NCBI RefSeq assembly: GCF_017308975.1
Contig: NZ_JADWPD010000012.1
Location: forward strand, 180,409 to 244,408
Source of the DNA: Amycolatopsis sp. MtRt-6
GTDB lineage: Bacteria; Actinomycetota; Actinomycetes; Mycobacteriales; Pseudonocardiaceae
Direction of reading: 5' to 3'
DNA length: 64,000 nt
The translations under genes were made by a program, and so were the position numbers. Shown one piece after another: positions 26,852 through 36,433 of this stretch; within the stretch, counting starts at the first letter, position 1; each line of letters starts with the position of its first letter. The notes beneath the pieces are model-generated. The model was not told the origin of the DNA, searched no databases, and worked only from the letters and a program-made list of their open reading frames with translations.

Positions 26852-27325
26852 ATGTCCGAGACGCCGACGTTCGCGCTGTGGCGCAAGCTGGCCGGGAAGC
26901 CCGGGGGAAAACAGCTGTTCAGCGCCGCGATCTGCCTGCGCGTGCCCTACTTCCGCACGGTGCTGCCCTCCGTGCGGGTGCTGCGTCCGGGCCGCTGCGA
27001 GGTGACCGCGCCGAAGTGGTGGGGTGTTTACAACCACATCCACACCTTCCACGCGATCGCCGCCTGCAACCTCGCCGAGATCGCGATGGGCATGCTCGCC
27101 GAGGCGACCGTCCCCGCCACGCACCGCTGGCTGCCGAAGGGCATGAACGTCCAGTACGTCGCGAAGGCCGAGACGGGCCTGCGCGCGGTGGCGGCGCTGC
27201 CCGAGCTGCCGGAGTTCGGCGACGAAGGCTTCGACCTCGAGGTCCCGGTGACCATTTCGGACAAGAACGGCAAGCCCGTGGTCACCGGGACGATCACCAT
27301 CTGGGTGACGCCGAAGAAGCGTTAG
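26852..27325 (+). CDS. DUF4442 hotdog-fold protein, possible acyl-CoA thioesterase
   Basis: Protein of 157 residues with the DUF4442 pattern: PYNxH-like WWGVYNHIHTFHAIAACNLAEIAMGML and the basic C-terminal strand GTITIWVTPKKR. Hotdog-fold relatives cleave acyl-CoA thioesters; activity here is inferred from fold only. GAGGAG precedes the ATG. A palindromic operator-like site overlaps its promoter, so it is probably repressed by a TetR-type regulator coded elsewhere. Confidence 0.8.
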   Translation: MSETPTFALWRKLAGKPGGKQLFSAAICLRVPYFRTVLPSVRVLRPGRCEVTAPKWWGVYNHIHTFHAIAACNLAEIAMGMLAEATVPATHRWLPKGMNVQYVAKAETGLRAVAALPELPEFGDEGFDLEVPVTISDKNGKPVVTGTITIWVTPKKR

Positions 27326-27972
27326 AGCTGCTTGTACTGCACGTACGTCGCCTGGTGGAACTCGGCTGACGACGGCAGGCCCAGCTTCCGGTCCACGAGC
27401 TTGCCGAGCGGGCCGCAGCCCTGCGTCGCCGGGAGCGCCAGGTCCGGGTCGACGACGCCGAAGTGGAACGTCGGCGGGTTCCGGGAAAGCACGGTCGGCG
27501 GCAGCGCCGGGTCGTCGTGGACGACGGTGTGCAGTGGCGCGGCCGCCGTGCCGACGCTGCATTCCTTGCGCAGCAACGGGTGCGACAGCACGGCGTAGAC
27601 GTCGAGCTCGCCGCGGCGCTCGTCGTTGCCCTCGAAGTCGGAATAGCCGCCGTAGCGCAGCTGGAGCGTCGTGCCGGCCAGGCCGGGTACGCGGACCGGC
27701 TCGTGTTTCAGCGTGCCGAACACCTGCGCGTACTGCCCGTTGACCCTGCCCTCGCTGAACGTCAGCCGCATTTCCCCGAGCGGGATCTCCTGCCGGCCGA
27801 TCGTCAGTTTTCCTTCGGAGACAAAGGCTTCGCAGCGCCACGTGCCGGGGTCGGCGTTCGCGGGCGGTGCCGGGCAGTCAGTGAAGTCGAACGCCGGCAG
27901 CGTGTCGGCGGAGGCGATTCCGGGTGTCAGTGCCAACGCGACCGCGGCCGCCCCCAGTGCGAGAAGTTTCAT
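27322..27972 (-). CDS. Secreted protein of unknown function
   Basis: Protein of 216 residues with a clean Sec signal peptide: MKLLALG, a hydrophobic core, and cleavage after GIASA at about residue 23. The mature part contains four cysteines that may form two disulfides, and motifs DFTDCPAPP and FHFGVVDPDL. I do not recognise the family. The frame continues upstream to 28008, but the ATG at 27972 gives the proper signal. It converges on the DUF4442 gene with a four-base stop overlap. Confidence 0.75.
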   Translation of the reverse strand: MKLLALGAAAVALALTPGIASADTLPAFDFTDCPAPPANADPGTWRCEAFVSEGKLTIGRQEIPLGEMRLTFSEGRVNGQYAQVFGTLKHEPVRVPGLAGTTLQLRYGGYSDFEGNDERRGELDVYAVLSHPLLRKECSVGTAAAPLHTVVHDDPALPPTVLSRNPPTFHFGVVDPDLALPATQGCGPLGKLVDRKLGLPSSAEFHQATYVQYKQL

Positions 27973-28071
27973 GGCGGTGAGCCTGCCCGCGTGGCGCCGC
28001 CGGGACATCCGGGATCGTCCCCAGGGAGAACCCGGGATTCCCGCGAGGATCGAGCCGGGCCCGGCGGCGGG

Positions 28072-28677
28072 TCAGTTCGCCGAGCGCAGCTTGTCGTAGT
28101 AGGCGACGCAGTCCGCGTACAACGGGAGAAGGCCCTGTTCCCTGGCCTCGGCCAGGGTCGGCGCGGAGCGGTCCTTGGCGGAGAGGATCGGCGCGATGTC
28201 CGCCGGCCAGGGCAGGTCGAGCGCCGGGTCGAGCGGTGTGATGCCGTGCTCGCCCGCCGGGTTGTACGGCTCCGAGCAGAAGTAGGCCATCACGGTGTCG
28301 TCCTCGAGGGCGACGAAGCCGTGGCCGAGGCCCTCGGCGAGGTACATGGCGCGGAACTCCCGCGAGTCCAGCACGACCGCGTCCCACTGGCCGAAGGTCG
28401 GCGACCCGGCGCGGATGTCGACGACGACGTCCAGCAGCGACCCGCGGGGGCAGTAGATGTACTTGGCCTGGCCGGGTGGGGTGTCGGCGAAGTGGATGCC
28501 GCGGATCGTGCCGCGCCGGGACACGCTGTGGTTCGTCTGGCCGAGCCGCAGCGGGTGGCCGACGGCTTCGCGGAAGGCGTCCTCCTGGAACGGCGCGACG
28601 AACAGGCCCCGGTCGTCGGGGAACGCCCGGGGGGAGAACTCGAAGGCGTCCGGGACGCTCAGCGGGCGGAATTGCAT
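28072..28677 (-). CDS. dTDP-4-dehydrorhamnose 3,5-epimerase-family protein
   Basis: RmlC-type cupin epimerase of 201 residues. Key parts are SVSRRGTIRGIHF with the catalytic histidine, GQAKYIYC with the conserved Lys, and YLAEGLGHGFVALEDDT. It converts dTDP-4-keto-6-deoxyglucose to the L-rhamnose-series intermediate or acts on a related deoxysugar. rmlA, rmlB and rmlD are not nearby, so a housekeeping role versus antibiotic-sugar role cannot be decided here. Confidence 0.88.
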   Translation of the reverse strand: MQFRPLSVPDAFEFSPRAFPDDRGLFVAPFQEDAFREAVGHPLRLGQTNHSVSRRGTIRGIHFADTPPGQAKYIYCPRGSLLDVVVDIRAGSPTFGQWDAVVLDSREFRAMYLAEGLGHGFVALEDDTVMAYFCSEPYNPAGEHGITPLDPALDLPWPADIAPILSAKDRSAPTLAEAREQGLLPLYADCVAYYDKLRSAN

Positions 28678-29037
28678 GTCATCACCTTAACCGGCGCCAA
28701 CAAAACCGGACGGACGTCTTGGGAATTGCCGGGAAAACGGGCCCGGTGTGACATCAACCGCACCGAGGGGTCACCGGTGGCCGGGGACCTGTCACAATGA
28801 ACGAACCGCCGCGTCCGCGGCCATCGCCAGACCCACGGCACCGATGGCCGACGTGACGCCTCGCCGACAGGCCGGCGCTACCGCGCTGGGCTGCCGTGCC
28901 GGGACCCCCCACGGTTTCCCCTTGCTCGACCGTGGTCCCAGCCCGCATGCCCAGGAGAAATTCCAGTGACCCAAGTCCGATCCGCGAGTTCCGTCATTCC
29001 CACGGGGGGAATGACGGAAACGACGACAGGAAACCCC
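28678..29037. other. Intergenic leader upstream of malic enzyme
   Basis: Divergent promoter region of 360 bases. It contains the thirteen-pair hairpin at 28989-29019 close to the malic enzyme start and alternative in-frame starts at 28966 (GTG) and 29011 (ATG). I see no other gene in it. Confidence 0.5.
28989..29019 (+). promoter_or_regulatory. Hairpin in malic enzyme leader
   Basis: TTCCGTCATTCCC (28989-29001) pairs perfectly with GGGAATGACGGAA (29007-29019) over a five-base loop, ending 18 bases before the chosen start. It may attenuate transcription or control access to the ribosome site. Confidence 0.6.
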
Positions 29038-30219
29038 ATGACCGACCCCACCGGCGCCGTCGCGCCGGTCACCGACGAAGAGATCTTCACCGGGCACGAG
29101 GGCGGCAAGCTCTCGGTGGCGGCCACCCGCCCGATTTCCAGCCCGCGTGACCTTTCGATCGCGTACACCCCGGGTGTGGCGAAGGTGAGCCGCGCGATCG
29201 CCGAGGACGCGGCCAAGGCCCGGCGCTACACGTGGGCGGACCGGCTGGTCGTCGTGGTCAGCGACGGGACGGCGGTGCTCGGCCTCGGTGACATCGGCGC
29301 GAGCGCGTCCCTGCCGGTCATGGAGGGCAAGTCGGTGCTCTTCAAGACCTTCGGCGGGCTCGACTCGATCCCGCTGGTGCTGGACACGACGGACGTCGAC
29401 GAGATCGTCGAGACGCTGGTGCGGCTGCGGCCGTCGTTCGGGGCCGTCAACCTGGAGGACGTCTCCGCGCCGCGGTGCTTCGAGCTGGAGGACAAGCTCA
29501 AGGAAGCCCTCGACTGCCCGGTCATGCACGACGACCAGCACGGCACGGCGATCGTGACGCTGGCCGCGCTGCGCGGCGCCAACCTGGTGCTCGACCGGGC
29601 CATCGCCGACCAGCGCGTGGTCGTCTCCGGCGCCGGCGCGGCGGGCGTGGCCTGCGCGAAGATCCTGCAGGAGGCGGGCATCGGCGACGTCACGGTGCTC
29701 GACTCGCGCGGCATCATCCACTCCGGCCGCGAGGGGCTCAACCCGGTGAAGGAGCGGCTGGCCGCGTCGACGAACAAGGCCGGCCTGCGCGGCGGCCTGG
29801 CGGAGGCGCTGGAAGGCGCGGACGTGTTCCTCGGCCTGTCGGGCGCGACGATCGACGAGTCGCTGCTGGCCAGGATGGCGGGCGGCGGCATCGTGTTCGC
29901 CCTGTCCAACCCGGACCCGGAAGTGCACCCGGAGGTGGCCGCGCGGTACGCGTCGATCGTGGCGACCGGCCGGAGCGACTTCCCGAACCAGATCAACAAC
30001 GTGCTGGCGTTCCCCGGTGTCTTCCGCGGTGCGCTCGACTCGGGCGCGCGGGCGATCACGGAGAACATGAAGCTGGCGGCCGCCGAGGCGATCGTGTCGG
30101 TGGCGATGGACGACCTGGGCCCGGACCGGATCGTCCCGTCGCCGCTCGACCCGCGCGTGGCCCCGGAGGTCGCGGCCGCGGTGGCGAAGGCCGCCGAAGC
30201 CGACGGCGTCACCGACTGA
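29038..30219 (+). CDS. NAD(P)-dependent malic enzyme
   Basis: Short-form bacterial malic enzyme of 393 residues that decarboxylates malate to pyruvate. The catalytic Tyr is in LAYTPGV-like IAYTPGVAKV, the Lys in KSVLFKTFGG, metal ligands in NLEDVSAP and DDQHGTA, and the dinucleotide loop VVSGAGAAGVACAKIL. Cofactor preference is not clear. I choose ATG 29038, where AGGA lies six bases upstream; GTG 28966 also has AGGAG but would place the leader hairpin inside the coding part. Confidence 0.92.
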   Translation: MTDPTGAVAPVTDEEIFTGHEGGKLSVAATRPISSPRDLSIAYTPGVAKVSRAIAEDAAKARRYTWADRLVVVVSDGTAVLGLGDIGASASLPVMEGKSVLFKTFGGLDSIPLVLDTTDVDEIVETLVRLRPSFGAVNLEDVSAPRCFELEDKLKEALDCPVMHDDQHGTAIVTLAALRGANLVLDRAIADQRVVVSGAGAAGVACAKILQEAGIGDVTVLDSRGIIHSGREGLNPVKERLAASTNKAGLRGGLAEALEGADVFLGLSGATIDESLLARMAGGGIVFALSNPDPEVHPEVAARYASIVATGRSDFPNQINNVLAFPGVFRGALDSGARAITENMKLAAAEAIVSVAMDDLGPDRIVPSPLDPRVAPEVAAAVAKAAEADGVTD

Positions 30220-30222
30220 CCC

Positions 30223-30311
30223 AAGCGCCCCAATGTGGCCTTCGGTGCGTTCAACGCACCGAAGGCCACATTGGGTGCGTTCAACGCAACCAAGGCCACA
30301 TTGGGGCGCTT
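30223..30311. repeat. Dispersed GGCC-rich palindromic repeat, copy 1
   Basis: Three tandem half-units between convergent genes. Bases 30229-30251 pair perfectly with 30253-30275 (23 pairs around one base), and 30223-30242 also pair perfectly with 30292-30311. The core is CCCAATGTGGCCTTCGG. Alternative hairpins are possible. A related copy lies at 61188-61247, also between convergent genes. It probably works as a two-way terminator. Confidence 0.85.
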
Positions 30312-31720
30312 CAGCCCAGGAGCTCGGGCAGGCGATGGCGGGGGACGTCGACCAGGCGCAGGTCGGTGAGATCCGACGGGACGTCGAGGGAGACGTTCGC
30401 CAGGCGGGCGTGGGCCCGGGTGAGGATCTCGTCCTGGTGCTCCACTGCCTCCGCGACCACCACCGCGTGCCGGTTGTCCGGCGTGCTTCGCAGGTACCGC
30501 AGCGCGTATTTCCCCCGGACGAGTGACGCGAGCGCCTCCTGGGACGCCTGGTCCGCCAGGTCGGGGTGGGCGTTCGGCAGCAGGAGTGCCAGGCGCCGGG
30601 CGTTCGTGCCCAGCAGCGTCCGCAGCAGCCACGGGCCCGGGTCGGCCGAGAGGTCCATCGCGACCGCGTCGCCCTCGGGGCCGGAAATCGACCAGTCCAC
30701 CGGCCGCGACTCCAGCGCCAGACCACCCGCGCCGGCGATCTCCTTCAGCTTTTCCAGCAGTGCCGGCTTCGTCCCGGCGGCCTCCACCGACTGCGGCCCG
30801 TGCGTGTAGATCGCCTTGGCGCCGCGCATCTTCTTGGCCTTCGCCGTCGGCTGGCAGACGTACAGGTCCGCCGCGCTGCCGATCGCCTGCGCCCCGAAGT
30901 AGCGGTTGAAGCCCGGCAGGATCGCCTCGAACGTCAGCCCGAGCGTGGCCAGCGAGCGCTGCACCTGCGCGCCCAGCGCCGGGTGACGCGGGCTGTAGCC
31001 GTACGCCAGCAGCAGCCGTCCCTCGCTCGGCTCGCGCAGCGCCTGCACCCCGCGCGCCGCGAACAGCCCCATTCCTTCGGGTGTGTACGGCGGATCGCTG
31101 AACACGAGGTCGAAGCCCCCGCTCAGCGCCGGGGGCAGGCCGACGCGCAGGTCCGCGTGCACGGTCCGGATCTCGCGGCCGCCGCGGTCGTCCAGGTAGG
31201 CGAGCACGCGCTCGTCCAGGTCGACGACCGTCAGCGACGCCGACGGGCAGACCGCGCGCACGGCCGGCGACGTCAGGTCGTGGTCGCCGAGGAACAGCAG
31301 GCGCGCCGAGGCGAGGTCGTACTGCGCGTCCAGCCAGAGCGCGCGGCGCAGCACGGTCTCCGGCGTGGCCTGCACGTGGTCGAGCGCGGCCAGCGGCGAC
31401 GGCACCTCGGCCACCCACTCGGCGACCTTCGGCAGCAGCTCGTGCGTCGCGACGGCTTCGTCGAGCGGGTCGGCGTAGCGGGGCGCGCGGTACTGCAGGT
31501 ACGACGCCGCGACGCCGGGGGCGATGCGCAGGCGGTCGCCGCTGCGGTCCAGGTCGTCGCCGAGGGCGGCGAGGACGGCTTCGACACTGCGGCGAGGGGC
31601 GGTCGAGAGCCGCACCAGCTCGCCGAGGTCGTGGTCGCCGGTGCGCAGCAGGTCGAGGACGCGGTACAGCGGGCGGACGCCGACGCCGTGCGCGGCGAGG
31701 ACGTCGTCGAGGGCGTTCAC
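30311..31720 (-). CDS. Branched-chain polyamine synthase-like (BpsA-type) aminopropyltransferase
   Basis: Protein of 469 residues. An N-terminal winged-helix-like region is followed by a Rossmann methyltransferase-like core with FLGDHDLTS, VDLDERVLAYL and FSDPPYTPEGMGLF. These match N4-bis(aminopropyl)spermidine synthase, which in thermophiles transfers aminopropyl groups to spermidine. The C-terminal 150 residues are extra compared with the archaeal enzyme. In a mesophilic actinomycete the product is unknown, and no polyamine genes are adjacent. TAGGCT lies eight bases before the GTG at 31720, suggesting a leaderless start. Confidence 0.78.
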   Translation of the reverse strand: MNALDDVLAAHGVGVRPLYRVLDLLRTGDHDLGELVRLSTAPRRSVEAVLAALGDDLDRSGDRLRIAPGVAASYLQYRAPRYADPLDEAVATHELLPKVAEWVAEVPSPLAALDHVQATPETVLRRALWLDAQYDLASARLLFLGDHDLTSPAVRAVCPSASLTVVDLDERVLAYLDDRGGREIRTVHADLRVGLPPALSGGFDLVFSDPPYTPEGMGLFAARGVQALREPSEGRLLLAYGYSPRHPALGAQVQRSLATLGLTFEAILPGFNRYFGAQAIGSAADLYVCQPTAKAKKMRGAKAIYTHGPQSVEAAGTKPALLEKLKEIAGAGGLALESRPVDWSISGPEGDAVAMDLSADPGPWLLRTLLGTNARRLALLLPNAHPDLADQASQEALASLVRGKYALRYLRSTPDNRHAVVVAEAVEHQDEILTRAHARLANVSLDVPSDLTDLRLVDVPRHRLPELLG

Positions 31721-31728
31721 GGGCCTTG

Positions 31729-31734
31729 AGCCTA
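31729..31734 (-). promoter_or_regulatory. -10 TAGGCT of the BpsA-like gene
   Basis: TAGGCT followed by eight bases and GTG on the minus strand, consistent with a leaderless message. Confidence 0.4.
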
Positions 31735-31813
31735 CTGGCCACCTGCCGGAACGCCGTGCCAACCACCGCCGACTCGGCTACGGTCGGAAGCGACCGGGAC
31801 ATGGGGAGTGGCA

Positions 31814-32895
<1,082 letters not shown>

Positions 32896-32899
<4 letters not shown>

Positions 32900-33564
32900 G
32901 CTTCTTCGACGAGCTCGGCCGGTACCTGAGCAGCGCGAACAACCGCGTCCAGATCCTCGGTGACCTGGGCGATCATGTCTACCTCGCGCTGCTCCCGCTG
33001 GTCCTCGGCATCGTGCTGGCGATCGCGGCGGGCTGGCTCGGGTGCCGGTGGCAGCCCGCGCGGCAGGTGCTCATGGTGCTGGCGAACCTGCTCTACACGA
33101 TCCCGTCGCTCGCGCTGTTCGTCGTCATCCCCGGCCTGATCGGGACGAAGATCCTCGACAGCGTCAACGTCGTCGTCGCGCTGACGATCTACACCACGGC
33201 GCTGCTGGTCCGGCCGGTCCTCGACGCCCTCGACGCGGTGCCGCCGCCGGTGATCGCCGCGGCGACCGCCGTCGGGTACAAGCCGGTGCGGCGCTTCTTC
33301 GCCGTCGAGCTGCCGCTGTCGGTGCCGGTGCTGGCGGCCGGTGTGCGGGTCGCGGCGGTCAGCAACATCAGCCTGGTCAGTGTCGGCGCCCTGATCGGCA
33401 CCGGCGGCCTCGGTGTGCTCTTCACCGACGGCTTCCAGCGCGAGTACTTCTCGCCGATCGTGGTCGGCATCGTGCTGACGCTGCTGCTGGCGCTGGTCGT
33501 CGACCTGGTGCTGGTGGGCTCGCGCAACCTGCTGACGCCGTGGACCCGGGTGGGGGCGCCGTGA
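32896..33564 (+). CDS. opuCB: Osmoprotectant ABC transporter permease (OpuCB type)
   Basis: Permease of 222 residues with about six membrane segments and the binding-protein-dependent transport signature (IAAATAVGYKPVRRFFAVELPLSVP) that docks to the ATPase. It imports glycine betaine, choline or proline betaine with its partner permease. Start overlaps opuCA by four bases (ATGA) and the stop overlaps the next gene (GTGA). Confidence 0.92.
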
Positions 33565-34244
33565 TCACCGATCTCGTCCGCTGGTTCGGCGACCCGGCGC
33601 ACTGGTCCGGGCCCGGCGGCATCCCGCAGCGGCTGCTCGAGCACGTCGGCTACACGGCGTTGTCGCTGGCGATCGCGCTGGTCGTCGCGGTACCGCTGGG
33701 CCTGTTCGTCGGCCACACCGGCCGCGGCGGCGTCGCGCTGGTGAGCGTCGGCAACGCCATCCGCGCGCTGCCGACGCTGGGGCTCGTCACGTTCCTGTTC
33801 CTGCTGTTCACCGAGAGCGTCACCTCGACGATCATCGGGCTCGTCGTGCTGGCCGTGCCGCCGATCCTCGCCGGGACGTACGCCGGGCTGCAGGCGACCG
33901 ACCACGGCGTGGTCGACGCCGCCGAGGGCGTCGGGATGACCGGCTGGCAGCGGCTGTGGCAGGTCGAGGTGCCGATTTCGCTGCCGCTCGTGCTCGGCGG
34001 CATCCGCAACGCCGTGCTCCAGCTGGTGGCGACCGCCGCGGTGGCCGCGTACGTCGGACTCGGTGGCCTGGGCCGGTTCCTGCTCGACGGACTGGCCATT
34101 TTGGACTATTCGGAGGTGATCGCGGGCGCGCTGCTGACGACGTTGCTGGCGATCGTCCTGGACCTGCTTTTCGCGCTGCTGAACCGGGCACTGGTGCCCC
34201 GGGGCGTCCGGCTCGCGGCGGCCGTGAAGAAGGTGGCGGCGTGA
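33561..34244 (+). CDS. opuCD: Osmoprotectant ABC transporter permease (OpuCD type)
   Basis: Second permease, 227 residues, about six membrane segments with the ATPase-coupling loop VDAAEGVGMTGWQRLWQVEV. It forms the channel with OpuCB. The GTG at 33561 overlaps the stop of the first permease; the reading frame is open further upstream, but only as an overlap with that gene. Confidence 0.92.
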   Translation: MITDLVRWFGDPAHWSGPGGIPQRLLEHVGYTALSLAIALVVAVPLGLFVGHTGRGGVALVSVGNAIRALPTLGLVTFLFLLFTESVTSTIIGLVVLAVPPILAGTYAGLQATDHGVVDAAEGVGMTGWQRLWQVEVPISLPLVLGGIRNAVLQLVATAAVAAYVGLGGLGRFLLDGLAILDYSEVIAGALLTTLLAIVLDLLFALLNRALVPRGVRLAAAVKKVAA

Positions 34245-35113
34245 AGCGTTTTCTGACGGTCGCTGTCCTGCTCTTGGCCGCCGGCTGTGGCAACCCGCTG
34301 GCCGGCGGCGGCGAGGGCGGCACTTCGGGCGACATCATCATCGGCGCGTCCGACGTCGGCGAAAGCCTGCTGCTGGCCCAGATCTACGCCGGCGCGCTGC
34401 GGCAGGCGGGTGCTTCGGACGTGACCGTGCGGCCGCCGGTGGGCAGCCGCGAGGTCGTCGTCAAGGCACTGCAGGACAAGTCGCTGTCGGTGGTGCCCGA
34501 CTACAGCGGGAACCTGTTGCGGTACTTCGACAAGGACACGACCGCGACGACGTCCCAGGACGTCTACGCGCAGCTGCGCCAGAAGCTCCCGGCCGGGTTC
34601 GAGGTGCTGGACCAGGCGCCGGCGGAGGACAAGGACCTGCTCGTCGTCGGCCCGCAGCTGGCGTCGTCGGGGGTGAAGACGTTCTCGGACCTTGGCCCGC
34701 GCTGCCGCGACCTGGTGTTCGGCGGGCCGGGCCAGTGGAGCAGCCGCTGGAAGGACAAGATCAAGGCGCTGTACGGCTGCGAGTTCAAGGAGATCCGCAC
34801 GACGGACACCGGCGGTCCGGTGACGGTGGCGGCGTTGAAGTCGGGTGAGGTCCAGGTGGCGGACCTGTTCAGCACGTCGTCGACGATCGCGGCGAACGGG
34901 TTCGTGCCGCTGGTGGACGACAAGAACATGTTCCCGGCGCAGAACATCGTGCCGCTGGTGGCGCGGGGAACGCTGTCGCCGGCCGAGGTGGCCGCGTTGA
35001 ACCGCGTTTCGGCGGCGCTGACGACCGCGGAACTCACGCGGCTCAACGTCGAGTTCACCGAGGAGAAGCGCAATCCGCTGGACATCGCGGAGGACTTCCT
35101 CGCGCGGGCTTAG
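34241..35113 (+). CDS. opuCC: Osmoprotectant-binding lipoprotein (OpuCC/ProX type)
   Basis: Substrate-binding lipoprotein of 290 residues. The lipobox LLAAGC places the lipidated cysteine at C16. The mature protein begins the OpuAC fold at GDIIIGASDVGESLLLAQIY, and the ligand region includes VVPDYSGNLLRYF and TDTGGPVTVAALKSGEVQVAD. It captures quaternary ammonium compounds outside the membrane. GTG start overlaps the permease stop. It closes the operon. Confidence 0.92.
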   Translation: MKRFLTVAVLLLAAGCGNPLAGGGEGGTSGDIIIGASDVGESLLLAQIYAGALRQAGASDVTVRPPVGSREVVVKALQDKSLSVVPDYSGNLLRYFDKDTTATTSQDVYAQLRQKLPAGFEVLDQAPAEDKDLLVVGPQLASSGVKTFSDLGPRCRDLVFGGPGQWSSRWKDKIKALYGCEFKEIRTTDTGGPVTVAALKSGEVQVADLFSTSSTIAANGFVPLVDDKNMFPAQNIVPLVARGTLSPAEVAALNRVSAALTTAELTRLNVEFTEEKRNPLDIAEDFLARA

Positions 35114-35160
35114 CGGTCCGGGGCCGGCTTGAGGCCGATGATGCCTCCGGTGGCCACCTC

Positions 35161-35295
35161 GATATGGCCTGAACGCCGAGGTGGATGAGGTAGGCGGTGC
35201 CGACGATCCGCGCGACGGTGAAGGCAACGGACACGGCGGCGAAGAGCGGCCTGCCCGGCCGCGGCGACGTGGATGGCCTCGCTGGTGGCGTCCCC
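35161..35295 (-). pseudogene. LysE/RhtB exporter remnant
   Basis: The minus strand holds two adjoining pieces of a LysE-type amino-acid exporter in different frames. About 35250-35295 encodes TSEAIHVAAAG, and about 35163-35252 encodes FAAVSVAFTVARIVGTAY followed by LIHLGVQAI. In intact relatives these are continuous. The N-terminal PGPNxL part and the C-terminal half are missing, so at least one frameshift and two deletions have occurred. It is certainly not functional. Confidence 0.65.
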
Positions 35296-35458
35296 GGCGG
35301 TGGCGAGCGGGCCGGCCTCGGGCGCCCACGCGCGGGGGCGCCCCCCGAGGCCAGCGTATCGGCCCGGACCGACGAAAAGGCCGCATACAGGCGTCGGTAG
35401 GCCCGGTTGTCCACACCCTGGTCCGACTGTGGGCAACCGGTCCCGTGCCGCGGTGGTG

Positions 35459-36418
35459 TCAGCCGCGCACCGCCGCGGCCACGCGGCCCGCGTCCTCGAT
35501 GCCCTGCTCCGGCGGCTCCTCCGGCAGCGGCAGCAGCACCACCGAGCCGCTGCCCGCGTCGTGCAGTGACCGGACTGCCGCCGCGCAGGTGTCCAAGTCT
35601 CCGCAGATCGCCAGGCGGTCGATCCACTCCGGGCGCAGGCCGGCCGCCACCTCGTCCACTGTGGACGTCGAATCCAGCAGGGCCAGCAGCTCCCCGGCGA
35701 ACGGCAGGCCCTCGAGCTGCACCCGCGAACCGGGGTTCAGGGACTCCGCGACCGTCCGGCGGGCCCGCTCGCGGTCGCCGAGGGCGAGCCAGTTGTACGT
35801 CACCAGGGCGTGCGGGCCGGTCGCCGCGATGCCGGCCAACGCCGTCCGGACGAACTCCGGCGGGGACGGCTCGGCCAGGATCGTGCCGTCCGCCGTCGCG
35901 CCCGCCACCGCCAGGGACTTCGGGCGGCGGACGCCCGCCACCAGCGGGGGCGGCGAGGACGGCGGGAACACCAGCTCGACCTCGTCCAGCTGGACGTGCT
36001 TGCCGTCCATCGAGACGCGTTCGCCCGCCAGCAGCCGCCGGACCGCCAGCAGCGTCTCCTCCAGAGCCGCCAGCGGCGACTCCGGGTACGCGCCGATCTG
36101 CCGCATCCACGACGCGACGCCGTGGCCGAAGCCGCCGATCAGCCGGTCCGGGTGCAGCTCCGCCAGCGCCGCGAGCTCCATCGCCGCGATCGCCGGGTTG
36201 CGCGCCACCGCCGGCAGGACGCCGATGCCCACCTTGATCGTCGACGTCACCGCCAGCGCCGTCGCCACCGTGGCGATGCCGGCCGCCCAGAAGCAGTCCT
36301 CGACCAGCCAGAGTTCGTCGAGACCCGCGTCTTCGGCCTGGCGCGCCAGGTCGCGCAGCTTGGCTGGCGGCTGCTCGCGGTTGATCCGGACGCCGACCGA
36401 GGTCGTGGGTGCGTACAT
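35459..36418 (-). CDS. LLM-class F420/flavin-dependent oxidoreductase
   Basis: Luciferase-like monooxygenase-fold protein of 319 residues. Family elements are LARQAEDAGLDELWLVED, VGIGVLPAVARNP, LIGGFGHGV and PLVAGVRRPKSLAVAGATADGT. Many actinobacterial members use coenzyme F420; the cofactor and substrate here are not determined. GGAG precedes the ATG. It lies directly downstream of an acetyltransferase gene on the same strand (15-base gap), so they are probably one unit. Confidence 0.85.
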   Translation of the reverse strand: MYAPTTSVGVRINREQPPAKLRDLARQAEDAGLDELWLVEDCFWAAGIATVATALAVTSTIKVGIGVLPAVARNPAIAAMELAALAELHPDRLIGGFGHGVASWMRQIGAYPESPLAALEETLLAVRRLLAGERVSMDGKHVQLDEVELVFPPSSPPPLVAGVRRPKSLAVAGATADGTILAEPSPPEFVRTALAGIAATGPHALVTYNWLALGDRERARRTVAESLNPGSRVQLEGLPFAGELLALLDSTSTVDEVAAGLRPEWIDRLAICGDLDTCAAAVRSLHDAGSGSVVLLPLPEEPPEQGIEDAGRVAAAVRG

Positions 36419-36433
36419 GCGCTGTCTCCTGGC

